Positions 59,246 through 64,000 of a stretch of DNA of 64,000 bases are shown here, one piece after another. The position numbers were made by a program, and so were the translations under genes. Each line of letters opens with the position of its first letter. Position 1 is the stretch's first letter. The notes beneath the pieces are model-generated. The model saw only the letters and a program-made list of their open reading frames with translations. It was not told the DNA's origin and did not search any database. The stretch comes from Sialis fuliginosa (Eukaryota > Arthropoda > Insecta > Megaloptera > Sialidae), in contig OY540816.1 in assembly GCA_961205875.1 (NCBI GenBank), forward strand, positions 18,300,701 through 18,364,700. The letters are read 5' to 3'.

Positions 59246-62200
59246 TCATCTGCTAATCGTAGATTCAGAATTGAGGTTAAAGAACCCCAGACTTTTCAAC
59301 GTTGCCGTCGTGCGTGCGATTAGTTGATCTTTAAATCTCCATATCGCTGTATCCATCACACTGTTTTCACGAAACTGTTCACAAGTCTGCCAAGAAAAAT
59401 TTGAGATTAAAATAAAATTACATTTATAAAAATTTTTTTTGGGCGTTACCTTTCGCAATGTTTTAACGCAATCAGCTCGGTAATGTTGTAATTGAGCATC
59501 TGTTGTTTCTATAGGGTACGACTGACATCCTGCGCCTCCTAGACATGCTAACGGAAAATGGTTGTGCAGAGTTAAGACTCTTTCTGGATCGTGGAAACAT
59601 TTTACATACTGATTTGGTTTTGTAAAATTTTTGCTCCGATATACATGTTGTGACATGTGCATGTATCTGTAAATATTTAAATAAATATTTTTATTCTTAG
59701 TTAGAATAAATTCGTACCTGATAGAATTATAAAGAAATAAATTAATTGTTGAAGATTCATCAAACATAAATTTTCAGTATTTTAACCATAGATGTCATTT
59801 TAGAAAAGGTTTTTAACTTGGGTAGAAAATAGAAATAATTTAAATTTTAATTGTTGAAAAAAAAACCATTACCTTGGTATATCTTTAAACCATCCATGCA
59901 TATGTAACAAATCATCTAGAAAATATACATTTCTAACATTGTACGAAGATGGAGCTTTTGGAGTATTGAATGGATGTGACTTGTTTGCTTTCGGTAGAAC
60001 TGCATCGTACATAAGCTCTCTCCACGAACCCACGTTCAAAGGCATTATCACCTCGTCTACATCCAGTAATGCGATGAACTCGTACGTGTAGAGGTTTTTG
60101 TATAGACAGTCGTTGTAAGGGATTATTTCATTTTGTCGTTTATGATTAGTTTTCTTTGTAAGGTAAAGATGTTGGAATGCTGGTACGTTTGGTTGGCCTC
60201 CTGGTAGAGTTAAAGGTGTGACTTGTACCCTAAAAATTTAATAAATTAATATAGATTAAAATGTACATGTATTATACTTTGATCAATTTTATTAATTTTT
60301 GAGGTTATGTATATTTTTAAAAGAATGACAATAATTATGTAAAAAAGTAAAATGCTATATCATCTCCAAGTTATAATAAAATCTTAATTATGTTTAATAA
60401 TTAAATTTGGAAAACGCATGAAAAAAAAAACTGAATTTTTATTCAGGAATTTTTGTCATTCTTTTAAAAAATCCACAGATAAAACAAATATATACCTGTC
60501 AAGACTTTCATAATGTTTTAAAACCTTACTAATATTCGGATGGACTTGCAGTTCGTAAAAGAATATTTTTTCTGCACCGAGTATTCCCAAAAGTTCAATC
60601 CACTCGACAAGTCTAACTGACAGGTCATCATGGAGGAAATCTAACCCTTTAACGCATACCGCAAATCCTTTTTTCTTTTTGGGTTTATCGTAAATGACAC
60701 GGATATTGTTTGTAGCGTTATCACAAGGTTTTTCAACAACGGATACCGAAGCTGGTACTGTTCCATGATACTTTGAAGGTATCTGACAAGCTAGAAGATA
60801 CGGCTGATATATTCCTTGTTTGTAGTTGCCCCATTTCTTGTTCCAGATGTATTTGTATTCAAATGTTTTAACGATAGCTGGTTCTTTCCCATCTTCAAAC
60901 CAGAACTGACAGTAAGTTGTTACTGTTGGTTCTATTCTGTTTATCATACCTAGAAAAAAGTAGTGAATATTGTATATAATGCAAAGATTATTGGCACCAT
61001 TAGTATGCTAGTTTAATGGCGCTAATATTAATGGCACCAGTTATGGTTTCTACAGTTTTCAGTTTGTTTTAACTGGCAAAGTATACATGGCATCAACTGC
61101 TGTAGTTCGTGAGTTTGTGTAATACAAAATTTTGGCTTTATTTGAAGAGTTAGTGAAATTCCTGTCTCCAGAAATTTAATGAGAATTTGCTTGTTTTTGC
61201 TATTTGTTTTAAAAACTGAAGCAATAAACCTAAATTAACCTAATTTTAGGCTCCTCCTCCATCAAAATGTCAAAGTAAGTAAATTTCCAAATTAAGAAAT
61301 CAAAAACTATGTTTTTTTTAAATACATAATGGCTTTATAAATGTGGTATATAGGGTGATCAGATTTTAGTTTTGGTAAACTCTGAGATGTAAATGAAGAC
61401 CCCTTTTTTATTTTATCTTCTTTTTTTTTTATTTATTTTTTTATTTGTTGTTTTTTTAGTCGTCATTTTTTGCAAAACCTGGAGAAATTGCACCCAAACC
61501 CTGAGCCCGGAGATCAAGTGTGCAAACCCTGAGACTCCGGGTCAAAGTCGGAGACCTGGTCACCCTAGTGGTATAACAGTGTATTAAATCATACCTAAAA
61601 TTCTGACTGTGGGTCCAAGCCGGTTCTGTTTTCTTATATCGTAATATGCGCCATACAGCTGGAACGTCCCGTTTGTCGTGTGCAAAGTTTGCCAATAGAT
61701 GTTGTTAAACTCCAGCTCGTAAATGCTTGGGAATCTAGCGCAAGTTTTGTTTAAACGAAGAGGTTTGTTTTTCATCTTGTTCCAATAAACTATCGGTAAA
61801 CTCGGAAGACGTTTTTCAACTTCTTCTAGCAGACGGTCTTCAGAAAGACCTGGCGACCTACATATAAATGTTTTAAGTTAATTTTGTTTTTAACTCAAAT
61901 AAAAGATAATGACGTTTGTGAATTGTGAATCCCGGGAGCGGACAAAGGAAAAATAGGGCCCTAGGTAAAGTTCCCATCGCGGACACCGTTAAAAAAATAT
62001 TTTTTTTAGAAAAAATTTAAAAAAATCCGCATTTGTTTTTTTTTCGTTCCCACTTTTAAAAATCTGGATCCTAGGTAATTGCCTAGTCTGCCCCTAAGCT
62101 AAAGTCCACCCCTGGTGGAACCGGATTTACTATTATTCAACAAGCAGATAATTGTTAAGATAATTGAAAGATAACCAGGGGTGGGTTGAACAGGAATTTT

Positions 62201-62946
62201 CGGCACGAGCAATTTGTAAAAATTGGATTATAGTCGCCTCTGTAAATAACTGGTTTTGAAATCATTGGGCAATGCTTGAAAAATAGCTAATATTTTGAAA
62301 CATGGGGACAATTAGAAATGTTGTAGTAACCTTTGATAAATTTAACGATGTGTGATTGGTGCAATTTGAAATACCGCCTCGAAACTAACTGATTAATTTT
62401 AAATGAATCAACAAAATATTTTTTGGCAGATATAAATTTGAAAACAAAATACTAATTACTATTTTATAAAATTTTGTGGCAGCATTTCAGAATTCACCAA
62501 TCACATATCGTTAAATTTGACCAAAGGTTACTGTCATATAAGTTTGATATTTTATTTGAAAGTGCTTGCTAGCTAGCAAATTTGCTAGCTCCTTTATAAT
62601 ACCGGACATTAGTCTGTTAAGTAATACGGCAATTTTAATAATAAAAGTTATTTTACCTATCAACAATGGGCGTCAACTCCAACATATTCTCCGTGGACAT
62701 GCTGCGCTGCATGTCCGCCAGCGCAGCAGGTCTTTGCTGCAAGAGTAATCGGCTGCTGAGCGGCGATCGTTCTGCGCTGGTGCTATCTGCGCCCGCGCCC
62801 GTCTGCACAGATCCTGAAGCTGCCACCGCAGACTGCGACTGCGCCGTGTACGTGCTGCGCAACTGGAGCACGCCGATTGCGAGCAGTCCCCACGCTACCA
62901 GCGCAAGTGTGACGCGGCGCGCTAACCTGCCTGAACCTAGCCACAT
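59246..62946 (-). CDS. Family 92 glycosyltransferase (DUF23), type II membrane protein
   Basis: There are six exons on the minus strand: 62657-62946, 61595-61857, 60496-60949, 59873-60229, 59450-59666 and 59246-59386, all in phase, giving 573 residues. The N-terminus is cytosolic-basic followed by one membrane anchor (about 12-28; VTLALVAWGLLAIGVLQL), as in Golgi enzymes. The stem is Ser/Ala-rich. The catalytic DUF23 region has KGLDFLHDDLSVRLVEWIEL, then EFIALLDVDEVIMPL with the metal-binding D-x-D, and HMHGWFKDIPRYMHMSQHVY. Several cysteines and the C-terminal HYRADC complete the domain. Nematode GT92 (galt-1) is a galactosyltransferase; the substrate here is unknown. An acceptor-like AG ends just before 62968 in the 5' UTR, so an upstream non-coding exon is likely. 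The first exon is GC-rich, which produces antisense open frames. Confidence 0.88.
61353..61565. repeat. MITE in a GT92 intron, TA-bordered
   Basis: The ends are GGGTGATCAGA and the inverse CCTGGTCACCC, flanked on both sides by TA (61351-61352 and 61566-61567). The interior has a GC-richer right half. The element is 213 bp and has no coding capacity. Confidence 0.6.
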
Positions 62947-62968
62947 TTTGATTTAGTGCTTTACGGAC

Positions 62969-63720
62969 CTGCAAAGGAAAAAAATGATACAGTTTATCAT
63001 ATTTGAGTTTTATTTGAATACTAATGCAAGTATTTGATTACATATCGTATATTGGTAAAGAGTGAGGGAAACAACTTCTCCTTCGATGGAGGGGAACTTG
63101 AACTTATAGGAGTCCAACTGTAATTTGACGTCTTAACAATTGGCATGAGCAAAATAATAACATCATTGGACATTTAAGCATAAACTATACAGTCATTTTA
63201 AATATCGGGATTCTAAGAATACTCCACTGAAATTTTTATCAAAATCGGTTTAGTAGTTTTTAAGAATATACAAAATCAAACTCAAAAATTACTTCTTTAT
63301 AATATAGTAATATTAATAATCAGTAGATGGCAGCACGTATATTAAAATCAAATCGAAAATTAAATGAATCGTTTGTCGATAGATGGCTCCACGTACTCAG
63401 ATATGCACTGAATCGTGTTTTGTTATTTGAAATCCAGTCATGTTTAACGGTTGTATTTGGTTGAGAACCTAAATTAAGATTTTTATTAACACCTTATTAC
63501 TCCTAAAAGGGTTTCGACCCTTTCGCAACGAAATGCACATCGCTAATGCATTCATTTACATGGGATTTGCTTGTGTAAGCGCAAAATACGAAACCAACGA
63601 TACGGCGGTATTTAAAATGTTTAATTGAAATTAGTAAAATTCAATTTTCTGTGTAAATGCTAATTTAATTTATTATGCAGTATTTTATGTGAAGTTTGAG
63701 TACTTTGTGGTGCATTAAAC
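62969..63720. other. Non-coding 5' flank of the GT92 gene with a dispersed repeat
   Basis: It contains the second copy (62999-63122) of the repeat at 3427-3657. A GATTTTGATAAAAATTTC-type motif follows on the minus strand near 63225-63265, and two GATGGC/GATGGCTCC patches lie near 63325 and 63380. A distal 5' UTR exon of the glycosyltransferase may lie here but cannot be placed. Confidence 0.45.
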
Positions 63721-63800
63721 CAGCGGTTTTCAACATGCTAACACTTTCAGATAAATTCAGATTTTAAAATCAGTATCACATCAGGGGTTGAAGACCGCTG
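63721..63800. mobile_element. 80-bp mini hAT MITE
   Basis: The ends are CAGCGGTTTTCAACA and GGTTGAAGACCGCTG. The flanking octamers CATTAAAC (63713-63720) and CATTAAAT (63801-63808) agree at seven of eight positions. CAGCGGTTYTCAAC is a classic hAT terminus. The body is only the two ends plus about 50 bp. Confidence 0.8.
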
Positions 63801-63808
63801 CATTAAAT

Positions 63809-64000
63809 ATTGTATGAGTACGTTTACACAGTGCTGTTATTCCGGTTTTACTGTAACCGATGTAATAAAACCGGGTGTAAAAGTTCGTTTGAAAAAGCGT
63901 CGTCAGTTAAAACATATTGAAAACAAAAGAATGCGTGATTCGTGGAACGTAGAGGAGGCAAAGTATTTTTGGGATTTATTGTTAGTACGTCATCGAACTT
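63809..64000. other. Window edge, unassigned
   Basis: No supported gene. CCGGTTTTACTG at 63843 and AATAAAACCGGG at 63867 form a small inverted repeat, which may belong to another transposon end cut by the window. Confidence 0.3.

Noticed and set aside
61930-62185. Possible hAT-type elements around CCACCCCTGG and CCAGGGGTGGG
   Set aside because: The two ends face the wrong way to bound one element, and no matching partners with target duplications were found.
62666-62956. A 96-residue plus-strand frame
   Set aside because: It is antisense to the GC-rich first exon of the GT92 gene.

Overview
The window is AT-rich animal nuclear DNA, and the gene set and intron style indicate an insect. The genes have short coding exons with GT/AG introns, mostly 60-900 bp with a few longer. 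The intergenic DNA is full of short inverted-repeat DNA transposons (MITEs). The coding content includes a multidomain Rho exchange factor of the protostome type (C2-PDZ-DH-PH), mRpL30, MARF1, a HAPSTR1/C16orf72 homologue, POC1, TRNT1 and a family-92 glycosyltransferase. I cannot fix the insect order from the sequence. No rRNA, confident tRNA, CRISPR or prokaryotic features were seen. No retroviral, LTR or Polinton element was recognised.

Layout: (1) 1-8.1 kb is non-coding and repeat-rich. It holds a complete hAT-type insertion at 3665-4474 with a perfect 8-bp target duplication, followed by a GC-rich TATA/initiator promoter candidate near 4.8 kb. (2) 8.1-25.6 kb, plus strand, is a C2(partial)-PDZ-DH-PH Rho guanine nucleotide exchange factor, probably PsGEF. 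It has 18 traced coding exons, an alternative read-through terminus at 18433 and a tandemly duplicated last exon. (3) 26.9-27.6 kb, minus strand, is mitochondrial ribosomal protein L30. It is head-to-head with (4) 28.2-36.6 kb, plus strand, MARF1 (NYN nuclease, RRMs, about eight LOTUS domains; 22 traced coding exons). (5) 41.5-43.7 kb, minus strand, is a HAPSTR1 homologue, head-to-head with (6) 44.6-46.1 kb, plus strand, POC1 (seven WD40 repeats plus a C-terminal coiled coil). (7) 46.4-53.0 kb is a mobile-element block. It contains a 3.3-kb element with matching terminal inverted repeats and, directly beside it, a 3.3-kb palindrome with three smaller hairpins nested inside. (8) 53.8-55.4 kb, plus strand, is the CCA-adding enzyme TRNT1. 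(9) 55.9-56.4 kb, plus strand, is a small cysteine-rich protein I do not recognise. (10) 59.2-62.9 kb, minus strand, is a GT92 (DUF23) Golgi-type glycosyltransferase.

The genes are ordinary, unrelated housekeeping or regulatory loci. Two divergent pairs (mRpL30/MARF1 and HAPSTR1/POC1) probably share promoter regions. Exon boundaries were placed by hand from GT/AG sites; every internal junction keeps reading frame and family-like protein sequence. The least ordinary features are the giant nested palindrome at 49.7-53.0 kb (a candidate hairpin-RNA source), the second 745-bp palindrome at 13.6-14.3 kb, the duplicated terminal exon of the exchange-factor gene, and a small inverted-repeat element carrying a decayed THAP-domain remnant.
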